From: Massilia putida
GTDB taxonomy: Bacteria > Pseudomonadota > Gammaproteobacteria > Burkholderiales > Burkholderiaceae_D
NCBI RefSeq assembly: GCF_001941825.1
Contig: NZ_CP019038.1
Location: 3,844,001-3,908,000 of the forward strand
Direction: 5' to 3'
DNA: 64,000 nt
Shown here: positions 1 to 9,216 of the stretch, piece by piece
Numbering within the stretch: the first letter of the stretch is position 1
How the letters are laid out: every line of letters begins with the position of its first letter
Notes under the pieces: model-generated
Databases searched by the model: none
What the model was told of the DNA's origin: nothing
Seen by the model: the letters and a program-made list of their open reading frames with translations, nothing else
Translations under genes and position numbers: made by a program

Positions 1-2877
1 CGGGTCGTAGTGGATGACCGTGTCGGCCGCCGTCAGGTTCAGGCCCACGCCGCCGGCCTTGAGGCTGATCAGGAAGATCGGCACGGCGCCCTGCTGGAAT
101 GCGGCGACCTGTGCGGAACGGTCGCGCGTTTCGCCCGTCAGGATGGCGTACGGGATCTTGCGCGCGTCGAGTTCTTCCTCGATGAGGGCCAGCATGCTCG
201 TGAACTGCGAGAACACGAGGATCTTGCGGCCCTCTCCCAGCAGGTCGTCGACCATCTGCATCAAGTCCATCAGCTTGGCCGACACGGCCGCCGTGTTCTT
301 CTTGGCCGGCATGGATTTCACCAGGCGCGGGTCGCAGCAGACCTGGCGCAGTTTCAACAGCGCTTCCAGGATGACGATCTGGCTGCGCGCCACGCCCTTG
401 CGGTCGATCTCCTCGCGCACCTTCTTGTCCATCGCCAGGCGCACGGTCTCGTACAGGTCGCGCTGCGGGCCGCTGATCTCGATGCGGCGGATCATCTCGG
501 TTTTTTCCGGGAGTTCCTTCGCCACGTGGTCCTTGGTCCGGCGCAGCAGGAACGGCTTGATGCGGCGGTTCAGCAGCATGCGGCGCACCGGGTCGTCCTG
601 GCGTTCGATCGGATGGCGGAACTGCGTGTTGAACGTCTTCTCGTCGCCGAGCAGGCCCGGCAGCAGGAAGTGGAACTGCGACCACAATTCGCCCAGGTGG
701 TTTTCCAGCGGCGTGCCGGACAGGCACAGGCGATGGCGCGCGTTCAGCGAACCGGCCGTCTGCGCCGCCTTCGAGCGCGTGTTCTTGATGTAGTGCGATT
801 CGTCCAGGATCACGAGGTGATACTGATGCTCGCGCAGCTTTTCTTCGTCGCGCGGCAGCAGCGCGTACGTCGTCAGCACGATGTCGGCACCGTCGATCTG
901 GTCGAACAAATCCACGCGTTCCTTGCCTTGCAGCAGAAGCACTTTCAGGTCCGGGGCGAAGCGCGCAGCTTCCTCCATCCAGTTCATCATGAGGCTCGTC
1001 GGCGCGATGACGAGTGCCGGATTCGTCAGGCGGCCCGCTTCCTTTTCCGTCAGGATGTGGGCGATCGTCTGCACGGTCTTGCCGAGACCCATGTCGTCGG
1101 CGAGGATACCGCCCAGGTCGTATTCGCGCAGGAACTGCATCCACGCAAGACCGTCGAGCTGGTAATCGCGCAGGGTGGCTTGCAGGCCCTTCGGCGCGTC
1201 GACCTTTTTGACTTTGCCGAACTGGCTCAGCTTGCGGCCCGTTTCGCGCAGGCGTTCGCCGCCCGTCCAGGTCAGTTCGGTGCCTTTCGCGAGTTCTTCC
1301 AGGCGTGCCGCGTCCAAGGTCGACAGCCGGACCTTATTCTTGATCTTGTCGTTGAAATACAGCTCGCCCAGCGTCGACAGGATCGGCTTGACGCGGCCCC
1401 ACGGCAGCGCCACGCGCAAGCCGTCCGGCAGCGTGGCCAGCATCTGGTCGGCTTCGGCGTGCGCGGCCAGCACGTCCGGATTGAAGTCGAGCGGCGCCGT
1501 GCGAATGAGTTGCACCAGCACGGGCAGCAGCGGCACGCGCTTGCGGTTGACGACGATGCCCAGTTCCAGCTCGAACCAGGCGTTGCCGGCCTCGGGCGGC
1601 TCGTCGATGTCGGCATACCAGTCCTCGACCGGCACGACGTCGTAGCGGTATTTCGGCGACTTCTGCACGTGCCAGCCGAGGTCGGACAGCGCGTCGAGAT
1701 CGTTCTCGGCAAAGCGCAGCCAATGCGCCTGGCTGTCCAGCAGCAGCGCGCCGGACAGCGCCGACAGCGGCGCCGTGGCCGGCTTGCGGAACCCCAGCTT
1801 GTTCAGCGCGTCCAGCGCGGCCGCTTCCAATGCTTCGTCGCGCTGGATGATCTCGGTGACGTCGCCGATCTGGCGCACGACGCGCTGGGCCGGGTCGAAC
1901 GAGATGCGCTGGCCGTCGTAGTCGAACGACAGCACGGCGAAATCCTGCCAGCGCTGGCCATTGCCTTCGGCTTGCGGGATCGCGTCGAGCAGCAGGTGCG
2001 GCTGCGGTTTCACGTCCGTGCGGATGCGCTGCGTGAGCGGCTGTGGCAGCGGCATCAGCTGTTGCAGGCCATGCGCCAGCAACAGTTGCGACACGCGTTT
2101 TTTATCGTTGCCGGCCAGCGGCGGCGCCTGCGACACGAGCGCCTGCAGTTCGGCCAGCGAGATGTCGATGCCGCCGCGGTTCAGCTCCAGCGGACCGCAC
2201 GACAGGTTGTCGATATACCACGGCGGATCGGTCGGGAGCATGTAGTCGACGAGGTCGGCGCCGGCATGCGTCGCGCCCTTCGGCGGTTCCACCGACCACC
2301 CCAGCTTGGCCGCGCGGCCTTCGTCGCGCCACGTGAGATTGGCCTTGCGCACCGGGCCGGCCTGCAGCGGATACAGCAAACCGTTGGTCATGTCGGACCA
2401 CGAGTTCGCCCACAGCAGCTTCCCTTGGTCGAGCAACTGCTGCAGCAGGATGGCGCCGACCTTGCCCTTGGGCTCGGTCGCGCTCGTGCTCTGGTTGGAG
2501 CCGCTGCGCATGGCGATGAAGAAGCGCACCAGGTCCTCGTCGTCGCCTTCGAGGTAGGCGGGCGGCGCCGACAGCAGCGAAAACACCTCGCTCACCGGGC
2601 TGGCCGCGGCCACGTCGCCATTCGGGCGCAGGCGCGCCTTGCACAGGCAGATCGCGACGTGGCGGCCGCCGCTGGTCGGGGCCATGACATAAACGAATTT
2701 GTACTGGACGGCCTTGGGGTCAGTGACTTCCGCGGTCAGCTTCGGCTGGGGATGTGCTGCCGCCTCGACCCTTTGCAGCCAGCTCAACACCGGTGCGGGC
2801 AGGGCTGGAGCGCGTGCGGGTGCTCGAGCCGGCGGTGCGTCGCTGGTGTCGTCGCGATGAAAATCAACTGTGTGCAT
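1..2877 (-). CDS. SNF2-family DEAD/DEAH helicase (HepA-like), 3' end outside window
   Basis: Reading the minus strand from 2877 gives about 959 open codons that run off the left edge, so the protein is C-terminally incomplete here. The N-terminal ~560 residues are a poorly conserved region. The SNF2 motor follows: Walker A in ADDMGLGKT (near residue 598), the DEAH-type box as LDESH (near 693), SGTPLEN, and helicase motif GGVGLNLTAADTVIHYD just before the cut. Such Swi2/Snf2 ATPases remodel protein-DNA or RNA polymerase complexes; this subfamily has no assigned pathway. The start is the in-frame ATG at 2877; no strong ribosome site precedes it, and a GTG at 2886 is an alternative. Long open frames on the plus strand here are antisense shadows caused by high GC. 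Confidence 0.9.
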   Translation of the reverse strand, partial: MHTVDFHRDDTSDAPPARAPARAPALPAPVLSWLQRVEAAAHPQPKLTAEVTDPKAVQYKFVYVMAPTSGGRHVAICLCKARLRPNGDVAAASPVSEVFSLLSAPPAYLEGDDEDLVRFFIAMRSGSNQSTSATEPKGKVGAILLQQLLDQGKLLWANSWSDMTNGLLYPLQAGPVRKANLTWRDEGRAAKLGWSVEPPKGATHAGADLVDYMLPTDPPWYIDNLSCGPLELNRGGIDISLAELQALVSQAPPLAGNDKKRVSQLLLAHGLQQLMPLPQPLTQRIRTDVKPQPHLLLDAIPQAEGNGQRWQDFAVLSFDYDGQRISFDPAQRVVRQIGDVTEIIQRDEALEAAALDALNKLGFRKPATAPLSALSGALLLDSQAHWLRFAENDLDALSDLGWHVQKSPKYRYDVVPVEDWYADIDEPPEAGNAWFELELGIVVNRKRVPLLPVLVQLIRTAPLDFNPDVLAAHAEADQMLATLPDGLRVALPWGRVKPILSTLGELYFNDKIKNKVRLSTLDAARLEELAKGTELTWTGGERLRETGRKLSQFGKVKKVDAPKGLQATLRDYQLDGLAWMQFLREYDLGGILADDMGLGKTVQTIAHILTEKEAGRLTNPALVIAPTSLMMNWMEEAARFAPDLKVLLLQGKERVDLFDQIDGADIVLTTYALLPRDEEKLREHQYHLVILDESHYIKNTRSKAAQTAGSLNARHRLCLSGTPLENHLGELWSQFHFLLPGLLGDEKTFNTQFRHPIERQDDPVRRMLLNRRIKPFLLRRTKDHVAKELPEKTEMIRRIEISGPQRDLYETVRLAMDKKVREEIDRKGVARSQIVILEALLKLRQVCCDPRLVKSMPAKKNTAAVSAKLMDLMQMVDDLLGEGRKILVFSQFTSMLALIEEELDARKIPYAILTGETRDRSAQVAAFQQGAVPIFLISLKAGGVGLNLTAADTVIHYDP

Positions 2878-3433
2878 GGGTCTCACGAGTCTGTAATTTG
2901 AAAAAACAACAATGCCTATTATCCATTACGCGACCCGTACAGTTTTGTTCGGAATCGCACGTAGCGGGCAAAACTTACGAGCCGAAAAGAGTAGAAGTTA
3001 CACTCTGCCGCCCCGCTTTGCCAGCCCCCATCACGCATTTTTTTGCTCAATTCTCTGGAGAAATTGGGTTTTCCGCCTTCCCCGTCAAGACACGATGCGC
3101 TCGTCCGACGCACTCACTGCCGGTCTCCGGTCTTCCAGTATGGGGACAAGCTACCCAGCGCACACATGATCTGCCGCAATGAACTCCGGGAACTCGGCGA
3201 TGACCAGGCCGATGAGTTATCGAACCCGACATGTTACGACATCCCGGCGCCGGTGCCTATCGCCCTGCCGACGCGGTACCGACAAATTTGCAACGATCGT
3301 TTTCGATCGGTGCGGCTTGAATCGTCCTGCACCTTGGCGTCGGGCGGGCATGAGTTGGGTCACGCTGTCAAGACTGGCGCATCGCCCGCGATTGCGTATC
3401 ATTGCCCGTTCGATTCACCGACCCATTGCAATC
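2878..3433. other. Intergenic region between helicase and tex
   Basis: About 550 bases without a convincing gene. The short open frames on both strands have no homology-like character and no ribosome site. It must contain the divergent promoters for the helicase (minus) and tex (plus), but I could not pick out a convincing -35/-10 pair. An imperfect hairpin around 3050-3070 (CAATTCTC then GAGAAATTG) is the only local structure seen. Confidence 0.5.
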
Positions 3434-5785
3434 ATGCTGCCTTCGATCGAACAACGCCTCGCCCAAGAACTGTCCGCCAAACCGGTGCAAGTGGCCGCCG
3501 CCGTCGCCCTGCTCGACGAAGGCGCCACCGTCCCCTTCATCGCCCGCTACCGCAAGGAAGCCACGGGTGGCCTCGACGACACGCAACTGCGCCTGCTGGA
3601 AGAGCGCCTGCGCTACCTGCGCGAACTGGAAGACCGCCGCGCCGCCATCATTTCCTCCATCACGGAGCAGAACAAGATGACGCCGGAGCTGCTCGAAGCG
3701 ATCTCGCTCGCGGAGGACAAGACGCGCCTGGAAGACCTGTACCTGCCGTACAAGCAGAAACGCCGCACCAAGGCGCAGATCGCGATCGAGGCCGGCCTGA
3801 AGCCGCTGGCCGACGACCTGCTCGACGATCCGTCGCGCGACCCGGAAAGCGAGGCCGCGAAATATCTGCGCGACGCGTTCACGAACGCGGACGGCGTCGC
3901 GAACCCCGGCGTGGCCGACACGAAGGCCGCGCTGGACGGCGCGCGCCAGATCCTGATGGAGCGCTTCGCGGAAGACGCGGAACTGCTGCAATCGCTGCGC
4001 GAATACGTGCAGGAGCACGGCGTCGTCGAATCGAAGGTCGTCGACGGCAAGCAGGAAGAAGGCGAAAAATTCGCCGACTACTTCGATTATTCGGAGACGC
4101 TCGCCACCATCCCGTCGCACCGCGCGCTGGCGCTGATGCGCGGCCGCCGCGAGGGCGTGCTGGACGTCACGCTGCGCCTCGATTCCGAGCCGGAAAAGCC
4201 GAAGTGGGACGCGCCGCACAACCCATGCGAAAGCCGCATCGCCGCACGCTTCGGCATCAAGGGCGCGGGCCGCCCGGCCGACAAATGGCTGCTCGACACG
4301 GCGCGCTGGACGTGGCGCGTAAAAAGCTTCATGTACATCGAGACGGAGCTGATGAGCGCCTTGCGCGAAAAGGCCGAGGGCGATGCGATCCACGTGTTTG
4401 CACGCAATCTGAAAGATCTGCTGCTCGCCGCGCCCGCGGGTCCGCGCGCGACGATGGGTCTCGATCCGGGCCTGCGCACGGGCGTGAAAGTGGCCGTCGT
4501 CGACGCCACCGGCAAAGTGGTCGACACGTCGACCATTTACCCGCACGCGCCCCGCAACGACTGGGACGGTTCGCTGCACACGCTGGCGAAGCTCGCCGCG
4601 AAACACAACGTCTCCTTGATCTCGATCGGCAACGGCACCGCGTCGCGCGAGACCGATAAACTCGCGCAGGACCTGATCAAGCAGCATCCTGAGCTGAAGC
4701 TCACGAAGATCGTCGTGTCGGAAGCCGGTGCGTCGGTGTACTCGGCGTCGGAATTCGCGTCGCGCGAACTGCCGGAACTGGACGTGTCGCTGCGCGGCGC
4801 GGTATCCATCGCGCGCCGCCTGCAGGACCCGCTCGCGGAACTCGTGAAGATCGATCCGAAGAGTATCGGCGTGGGCCAGTACCAGCACGACGTGTCGCAG
4901 ACGCAGCTCGCGCGCCAGCTCGACGCCGTCGTCGAGGATTGCGTGAACGCGGTCGGCGTGGACGTGAACACGGCGTCGGCGCCACTGCTGGCACGCGTGT
5001 CGGGCCTGTCGTCCAGCGTCGCGCAAAGCATCGTCAACTACCGCGACCAGCAAGGCGCATTCGCGTCGCGCGCGGCGCTGAAGAAGGTGCCGCGCCTGGG
5101 CGATAAAACGTTCGAACTGGCGGCGGGTTTTCTCCGCATCGTGAACGGAGAGAATCCTCTGGACGCGTCGGCCGTGCACCCGGAATCGTATCCGGTCGTC
5201 GAAAAAATCCTGGCCGACATCCAAAAAGACATCAAGTCGGTGATCGGCGACAGCGCGCTGGTAAAACGCCTGAATCCGGCCAAGTACGCGGACGACAAGT
5301 TCGGCGTGCCGACCGTGACCGACATCTTGAAAGAGCTGGAAAAGCCAGGCCGCGACCCGCGTCCGGAATTCACGACGGCCACGTTCAAGGAAGGCGTCGA
5401 AGAAATCTCGGACCTGCGCCCGGACATGATCCTGGAAGGCGTCGTCACCAACGTGGCGGCGTTCGGCGCATTCGTCGACATCGGCGTGCACCAGGATGGC
5501 CTCGTGCACATCTCGGCGCTGTCGAACACGTTCGTGAAGGACCCGCACACGGTCGTGAAAGCCGGCCAGGTCGTGAAAGTGAAAGTGCTGGAAGTGGACG
5601 TCAAGCGCAAGCGCATCGCGCTCACCATGCGCCTGTCGGACAGCGCGCCGCAGGCGGGGGCGCAGCCGAACCAGCGCGCGGATCGCGACGACCGCAAGCG
5701 ACTCGGCCAGCATCAGCGCCAGGAGCGGCCGGCCGCGCCGGCGAGTGGCGCGATGGCCGCAGCATTCGCCAAGCTCAAGCGCTAA
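3434..5785 (+). CDS. tex: Tex family RNA-binding transcription accessory protein
   Basis: Predicted 783 residues, the usual Tex length. Order of domains: Tex N-terminal helical region from residue 1, YqgF/RNase H-like fold beginning near [16 protein letters not shown] (about residue 340), helix-hairpin-helix repeats at about 500-570 ([18 protein letters not shown]), and an S1 RNA-binding domain at about 658-730 ([20 protein letters not shown]). The C-terminal tail is basic and low in complexity. Tex is a conserved cytoplasmic nucleic-acid-binding protein that affects transcription and, in some pathogens, toxin expression. The ATG at 3434 begins [13 protein letters not shown], matching the family N-terminus; the frame stays open further upstream but that part is not Tex-like. 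No strong Shine-Dalgarno is visible. Confidence 0.95.
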   Translation: MLPSIEQRLAQELSAKPVQVAAAVALLDEGATVPFIARYRKEATGGLDDTQLRLLEERLRYLRELEDRRAAIISSITEQNKMTPELLEAISLAEDKTRLEDLYLPYKQKRRTKAQIAIEAGLKPLADDLLDDPSRDPESEAAKYLRDAFTNADGVANPGVADTKAALDGARQILMERFAEDAELLQSLREYVQEHGVVESKVVDGKQEEGEKFADYFDYSETLATIPSHRALALMRGRREGVLDVTLRLDSEPEKPKWDAPHNPCESRIAARFGIKGAGRPADKWLLDTARWTWRVKSFMYIETELMSALREKAEGDAIHVFARNLKDLLLAAPAGPRATMGLDPGLRTGVKVAVVDATGKVVDTSTIYPHAPRNDWDGSLHTLAKLAAKHNVSLISIGNGTASRETDKLAQDLIKQHPELKLTKIVVSEAGASVYSASEFASRELPELDVSLRGAVSIARRLQDPLAELVKIDPKSIGVGQYQHDVSQTQLARQLDAVVEDCVNAVGVDVNTASAPLLARVSGLSSSVAQSIVNYRDQQGAFASRAALKKVPRLGDKTFELAAGFLRIVNGENPLDASAVHPESYPVVEKILADIQKDIKSVIGDSALVKRLNPAKYADDKFGVPTVTDILKELEKPGRDPRPEFTTATFKEGVEEISDLRPDMILEGVVTNVAAFGAFVDIGVHQDGLVHISALSNTFVKDPHTVVKAGQVVKVKVLEVDVKRKRIALTMRLSDSAPQAGAQPNQRADRDDRKRLGQHQRQERPAAPASGAMAAAFAKLKR

Positions 5786-5795
5786 TCCGTGGGGT

Positions 5796-5810
5796 GGGCG
5801 GCCTCCGCCC
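5796..5810. terminator. Short hairpin after tex
   Basis: GGGCGG-CCT-CCGCCC is a perfect 6-bp stem with a 3-base loop starting 10 bases after the tex stop. No T tract follows, so it could be a weak terminator or just a palindromic repeat. Confidence 0.35.
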
Positions 5811-5840
5811 AGGCGGGTACCGGCGTCAGGCAACCGTCGC

Positions 5841-5882
5841 GTGGGCACGTTCCGTTTGAGGCCCCCGCTCTCAAATGCCCAC
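5841..5882. repeat. Nested inverted repeat upstream of grxD
   Basis: GTGGGCA (5841-5847) pairs with TGCCCAC (5876-5882). Inside, TTTGAG (5855-5860) pairs with CTCAAA (5870-5875). The two stems are perfect and separated on the 5' side only by a 7-base bulge. Could act as a tex terminator or be a small intergenic repeat. The same stem-bulge-stem design occurs at 7968-8015. Confidence 0.5.
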
Positions 5883-5904
5883 CTACGGGGGCAGGGGGAA
5901 CACC

Positions 5905-5933
5905 TTATACCGGCGTTCCCGTTTTCTTATAAA
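5905..5933 (+). promoter_or_regulatory. Possible promoter for grxD-ubiX
   Basis: A TATAAA hexamer at 5928-5933 lies 17 bases after TTATAC (5905-5910), about 40 bases before the grxD start. The -10 is good; the -35 is poor. Suggested by sequence only. Confidence 0.35.
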
Positions 5934-5974
5934 ATGCCGTCATCTACTCCAATTCTCACCAAAGGCAGAAGCAA

Positions 5975-6292
5975 ATGAGCGACGTACAATCCTGGATCAA
6001 AGAGACCGTGACCAACACGCCTGTCGTGCTGTTCATGAAGGGCACGGCCCAGTTCCCGCAATGCGGTTTTTCCGGCCGCGCGATCCAAATCCTGAAGGCT
6101 TGCGGCGTCGATAACATCGCCACCGTGAACGTCCTGGAAGACGCGGACGTCCGCCAGGGCATCAAGGAATACTCGAACTGGCCGACCATTCCGCAGCTGT
6201 ACGTGAACGGCGAATTCATCGGCGGTTCCGACATCATGACGGAAATGTACGAGTCCGGCGAACTGCAAGCCCTGCTCAAGAAGAATGGCTGA
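5975..6292 (+). CDS. grxD: Monothiol glutaredoxin, Grx4 family
   Basis: A 105-residue protein of normal Grx4 length. It carries the monothiol CGFS active site (QCGFSGRA, near residue 28-31), the [16 protein letters not shown] segment that binds glutathione, and a C-terminal GELQALLKK helix. Monothiol glutaredoxins of this class carry and transfer a glutathione-ligated [2Fe-2S] cluster in the cytosol, often together with BolA. The ATG is preceded by an AAGG ribosome site in AAAGGCAGAAGCAA. The 3' end overlaps the next gene (ubiX) by 8 bases, so the two are probably translated from one message. Confidence 0.97.
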   Translation: MSDVQSWIKETVTNTPVVLFMKGTAQFPQCGFSGRAIQILKACGVDNIATVNVLEDADVRQGIKEYSNWPTIPQLYVNGEFIGGSDIMTEMYESGELQALLKKNG

Positions 6293-6896
6293 TCCCGGCC
6301 CGCGCCGGATCATCGTCGCCATCACCGGCGCGACCGGCGCGATCTACGGCGTGCGGCTATTGCAACGGCTGTCCGCCACACCCGGCGTCGAGACGCATCT
6401 CGTCATTTCCGACGCCGCCTCCCTCACCCTGCACCAGGAAGTCGGTCTGCAACGGCGCGACGTGGAAGCGTTCGCCCACATGGTCCATCGCAACCGGGAA
6501 ATCGGCGCCTCGATCGCCAGCGGCTCGTTCCAGACCGACGGCATGGTGATCGCACCCTGTTCGATGAAGTCACTGGCCGCCGTCGCGCATGGTTTGTCGG
6601 ACAACCTGATCACGCGCGCCGCCGACGTCGTGTTGAAAGAACGCCGCCGCCTGATCCTGATGGTGCGCGAAACGCCATTCAACCTGGCGCACCTGCGCAA
6701 CATGACTGCGGTCACGGAAATGGGCGGCATCGTCTTCCCGCCGCTGCCGAGCTTTTACAACCGTCCCGCCACCATCGACGAGATGGTCGACCACACGGTC
6801 GCGCGTGTCATGGACCTGCTGGGCGTGACGAATGACCTGGCCCCACGGTGGGGCGGCATGCGGAACGACGTCCCGAAAGACGACGGCGCCATCTAG
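6285..6896 (+). CDS. ubiX: Flavin prenyltransferase UbiX
   Basis: 203 residues. The N-terminus has the flavoprotein GATGAIYG loop; later come [19 protein letters not shown] and [13 protein letters not shown], both typical of UbiX/Pad. The enzyme joins dimethylallyl phosphate to FMN to make prenylated FMN, the cofactor for UbiD-type decarboxylases in ubiquinone synthesis. The start overlaps the end of grxD by 8 bases. Its stop overlaps the stop of a convergent small gene by a few bases. UbiX is cytosolic and normally about 190-210 residues, so this one looks complete. Confidence 0.95.
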   Translation: MADPGPRRIIVAITGATGAIYGVRLLQRLSATPGVETHLVISDAASLTLHQEVGLQRRDVEAFAHMVHRNREIGASIASGSFQTDGMVIAPCSMKSLAAVAHGLSDNLITRAADVVLKERRRLILMVRETPFNLAHLRNMTAVTEMGGIVFPPLPSFYNRPATIDEMVDHTVARVMDLLGVTNDLAPRWGGMRNDVPKDDGAI

Positions 6897-7066
6897 GCGC
6901 GTTCGCCGTACGGGTCGCGTTCGGCCTGTCTTTGTTCTCTTGCGTCTTCGATTTTTCTGCGCTGCTCGTTACGTTTGCGCATGATTTCTGCGTGTTGGGC
7001 CGCCGTCATGGGCGGCGCGGTCATGAGGTCCTTCAACTGCGCGGTGTGGCTGTAGTTATTAATCAT
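6893..7066 (-). CDS. Small basic hypothetical protein, 57 residues
   Basis: A minus-strand frame from ATG at 7066 to TAG at 6893-6895 encodes 57 residues starting MINNYSHTAQLKDLM and rich in Arg, Glu and Gln in its second half (IMRKRNEQRRKIEDAREQR). It is predicted to be helical, charged and soluble, with no membrane segment or signal. It is convergent with ubiX and overlaps its stop by 4 bases. Composition (MTAPPMTAAQHAEIMRKR) looks like a real protein rather than an antisense shadow, but I recognise no family. No clear ribosome site is visible. Confidence 0.5.
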   Translation of the reverse strand: MINNYSHTAQLKDLMTAPPMTAAQHAEIMRKRNEQRRKIEDAREQRQAERDPYGERA

Positions 7067-7231
7067 GAGGCGACTGCATCCTTATTGACCGATAACACTG
7101 GCGGAGCGCCAGTCAGGAACGCGAACTCGACCGTTTTCGACGTTCCGTTAGCGTTACCGATTATGCGCGAGACTCGGCCCTTTGTGCGGATTGTCGCAGA
7201 AAAAAAATTGCAGTACGGAAGGCACATGCAC

Positions 7232-7255
7232 GCCGGCCCGCGATTGCGGGCCGGC
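7232..7255 (-). terminator. Terminator-like hairpin after the XRE regulator gene
   Basis: GCCGGCCCGC and GCGGGCCGGC form a perfect 10-bp GC stem with a 4-base loop, 23 bases downstream of the XRE gene stop (minus strand). A run of T residues on that strand appears about 25 bases later, so it is not a textbook intrinsic terminator. Confidence 0.5.
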
Positions 7256-7278
7256 GGAAGTCGATGACGCAGCAAGAA

Positions 7279-7725
7279 TTACTTCTGCTGCTGGTGATTC
7301 ATGCGCACCAGCATGCGGATGAATTCGCGTGCCAGCTGCTTGTGGTGCTCGTCCAGGCGCTGCAGGTCGGCGATCAGCTTGACGTCGGCCGATTCGAAGC
7401 GGGTGCTGCCATCGGCGCTGTCGCCATTGGCGGCGGCGTTTTCCGAACCGCCGAAACGCAGCCAGTCGGCCGGCACGCCCAGCCACTGGGCGATCATGCG
7501 CAGTTTTTCCTGGGTCGGGATCGCCTCTCCAACCAGCCATTTACGCGCCGCGTGGACCGTGATCGGACGGCCTTCGAAGCGAATGTTAAATTCCCGCGCC
7601 AGCCGCGTGGGGCTGTCCGGCGAATAATGGGCGTTTTTCAGGGCTTGCTGCAGCCGCTCGCTGAAGCTCTCCCGTTCGTTAGTCGAATTCATGGGTGGCA
7701 CTAAAGGTTCATGCAAGGCCGTCAT
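7279..7725 (-). CDS. XRE/Cro-like helix-turn-helix regulator
   Basis: 148 residues from the ATG at 7725, which has GGAG 7 bases upstream on the minus strand; the next ATG (7692, starting MNSTNERESF) has no ribosome site. The central part (RLAREFNIRFEGRPITVHAARKW and IPTQEKLRMIAQWLGVPADW) is a lambda-repressor-like HTH of the type found in phage-related and stand-alone repressors. The C-terminus is a helical segment (DVKLIADLQRLDEHHKQLAR). It is a DNA-binding protein by family, target unknown. A large inverted repeat at 7968-8015 lies about 240 bases upstream of its start and could be its operator. Confidence 0.75.
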   Translation of the reverse strand: MTALHEPLVPPMNSTNERESFSERLQQALKNAHYSPDSPTRLAREFNIRFEGRPITVHAARKWLVGEAIPTQEKLRMIAQWLGVPADWLRFGGSENAAANGDSADGSTRFESADVKLIADLQRLDEHHKQLAREFIRMLVRMNHQQQK

Positions 7726-7967
7726 AGGTCGCTCCGTTGACCAGACCGTCTGTGACGGCAGGAGAGGCTGTAGGTAACAAATAAGTGAGTATTGACCAAT
7801 TCTCACAGTGCTGTCCAGCAATTCCCGGGCTTTTCAGCGTTGCGTGAGCGATGTGTGAAAAATATCCTACAGGAAAAGGAAAACGTTTGCTCGTTCAAAT
7901 TCTCCTATGGAAACGGAACAAGTGTTCCCCTTGGCATGCAAAATGATGCCAATAGTCAACAAAATCA

Positions 7968-8015
7968 GGCGAAATGCGGCTAGGTTGTCGCAATTTTTGC
8001 GACAACCATTTCGCC
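7968..8015. repeat. Nested 8+11 bp inverted repeat between XRE and MBL genes
   Basis: Inner arms GGTTGTCGCAA (7983-7993) and TTGCGACAACC (7997-8007) are perfect with a TTT loop. Outer arms GGCGAAAT (7968-7975) and ATTTCGCC (8008-8015) are also perfect; a 7-base bulge (7976-7982) separates them on one side. It lies 12 bases downstream of the MBL-fold stop on the minus strand and is followed there by TGATTTTG, so it may terminate that gene. Alternatively the inner TTGTCGCAA half-sites could be a repressor operator. The rest of the 7726-8027 gap shows no gene. Confidence 0.6.
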
Positions 8016-8027
8016 AAATATGTTGTT

Positions 8028-9080
8028 TTACGTCAACTCAAACCGGACGATACCATCGTCTCCGGTTACACGGCTCAAGATACCGTTGTACCAAAGATAA
8101 TGAAGGTGGGCCAATGCCTCGCCGATCGCGAAGCTGAGCTGGTGGGCGTCGAGTTGTCGCTTGAACATCAGCGGGACAATGTCAACTGCCGACCTCGGGG
8201 CCGTGCACACGGCGCGGACCTCCTCCAACCGCGCCTCATGGTGCGCGCGCAATTGGGCGATGCGGGTGAATAGACCGCGGAACGGTTTGCCGTGCGCGGG
8301 CAGGACGAGTGTGTCGTCCGGCAGGTCGGCGAACTTGTCCAGCGAATCCAGGTACAGCTGCAGCGGATTGCCTTCCGGCTCGACGGCGAACACGGAAACG
8401 TTCGTTGAAATGCGGGGCAACACCATGTCCCCCGAGATCAGGATCCGGTCTTGTTCGTCGTACAACGACACATGTTCCGGCGAATGGCCGAACCCCGTGA
8501 TCACGCGCCATGTCCGCGCACCGATGACGACGCGCTGCCCGTCCTGGAGGCGCGTGTACGCGGCCGGCACGGACGGCACGAGCGACGGGTAGTAATTCTT
8601 GCGGCTCTGCATCTGCTCGAGCATGTCCGCGTCGACGAGGCCGTGGCGCTGGAAATGCGGGATGGCCGACGGGCCGTCGACGCCCGGCAGCGCGGCGGCC
8701 ATCATGCGCGCAAAACCGAATTCGCCGGTGCTCGTCCAGAACGGCGCCTGGAACCGGTCGCACAGCCAGCCGGACAGGCCGACGTGGTCCGGATGGCAAT
8801 GTGTGGCGAACACGCGCAGCAGCGGCCGGTTGTCCATCGCATCCACGAACAGCCGCTCCCACGCCGCCCGGGTGGCGTCCGTCCCGGCGCCGCAGTCGAC
8901 GAGCGACCAGCCGCGCCGTCCTCCCGCAACGTCGTCCAGCAGCCACAGATTGATATGGTCGAGGGCGAACGGCAGCGGCATGCGCAGCCAGGACAGGCCG
9001 GGCGCCACATCCGTCACCGTCCCGGGTGGCGGAATGACATCGCCGAACGGATAGCTGAGCTGGGCTTCTAAAGGATTCAT
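8028..9080 (-). CDS. MBL-fold metallo-hydrolase
   Basis: 350 residues with the metallo-beta-lactamase metal motif THCHPDHVG (HxHxDH), a further metal His in GFGHSPEHV, ISGDMVLP (bridging Asp) and the late His of LPAHGKPF. The family hydrolyses thioesters, lactones and other substrates using two metals in the cytosol; the substrate is not predictable here. It is divergent from liuR, with a LiuR-type operator in the shared 136-base gap, so it may belong to the leucine/isovalerate regulon, perhaps as an acyl-CoA or glutathione thioester hydrolase. That functional link is inference. Start ATG at 9080. Confidence 0.88.
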   Translation of the reverse strand: MNPLEAQLSYPFGDVIPPPGTVTDVAPGLSWLRMPLPFALDHINLWLLDDVAGGRRGWSLVDCGAGTDATRAAWERLFVDAMDNRPLLRVFATHCHPDHVGLSGWLCDRFQAPFWTSTGEFGFARMMAAALPGVDGPSAIPHFQRHGLVDADMLEQMQSRKNYYPSLVPSVPAAYTRLQDGQRVVIGARTWRVITGFGHSPEHVSLYDEQDRILISGDMVLPRISTNVSVFAVEPEGNPLQLYLDSLDKFADLPDDTLVLPAHGKPFRGLFTRIAQLRAHHEARLEEVRAVCTAPRSAVDIVPLMFKRQLDAHQLSFAIGEALAHLHYLWYNGILSRVTGDDGIVRFELT

Positions 9081-9134
9081 GCGGTCGACTTTCGTGTTGA
9101 TGCGGGGCGGGGCGCGTTACAATGCCGCAAACGC

Positions 9135-9152
9135 TTTGACGTAAACGTAAAC
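9135..9152. promoter_or_regulatory. Predicted LiuR operator between MBL gene and liuR
   Basis: TTTGACGT-AA-ACGTAAAC (9135-9152) is an inverted repeat of the TTTACGT half-site. It is 64 bases before the liuR start and 54 bases before the MBL gene start on the other strand. It resembles the sites at 9645-9660 and 53449-53464. Confidence 0.7.
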
Positions 9153-9216
9153 TAAAAAGCGCAGGCTGTGATTCTAAGCGATTCCGGTCTGCGTCACTTG
9201 AGACCCGCAGGACATC

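Noticed and set aside
10-2901. 963-codon plus-strand open frame
   Set aside because: Antisense to a clear SNF2 helicase; composition is Arg/His/Gln-rich, typical of a GC-rich shadow frame.
3368-5848. 826-codon minus-strand open frame opposite tex
   Set aside because: Shadow of tex; no domain character.
8026-8044. TTTACGTCAACTCAAA resembling a LiuR site
   Set aside because: Second half-site is degraded and it lies at the MBL stop codon; probably chance.
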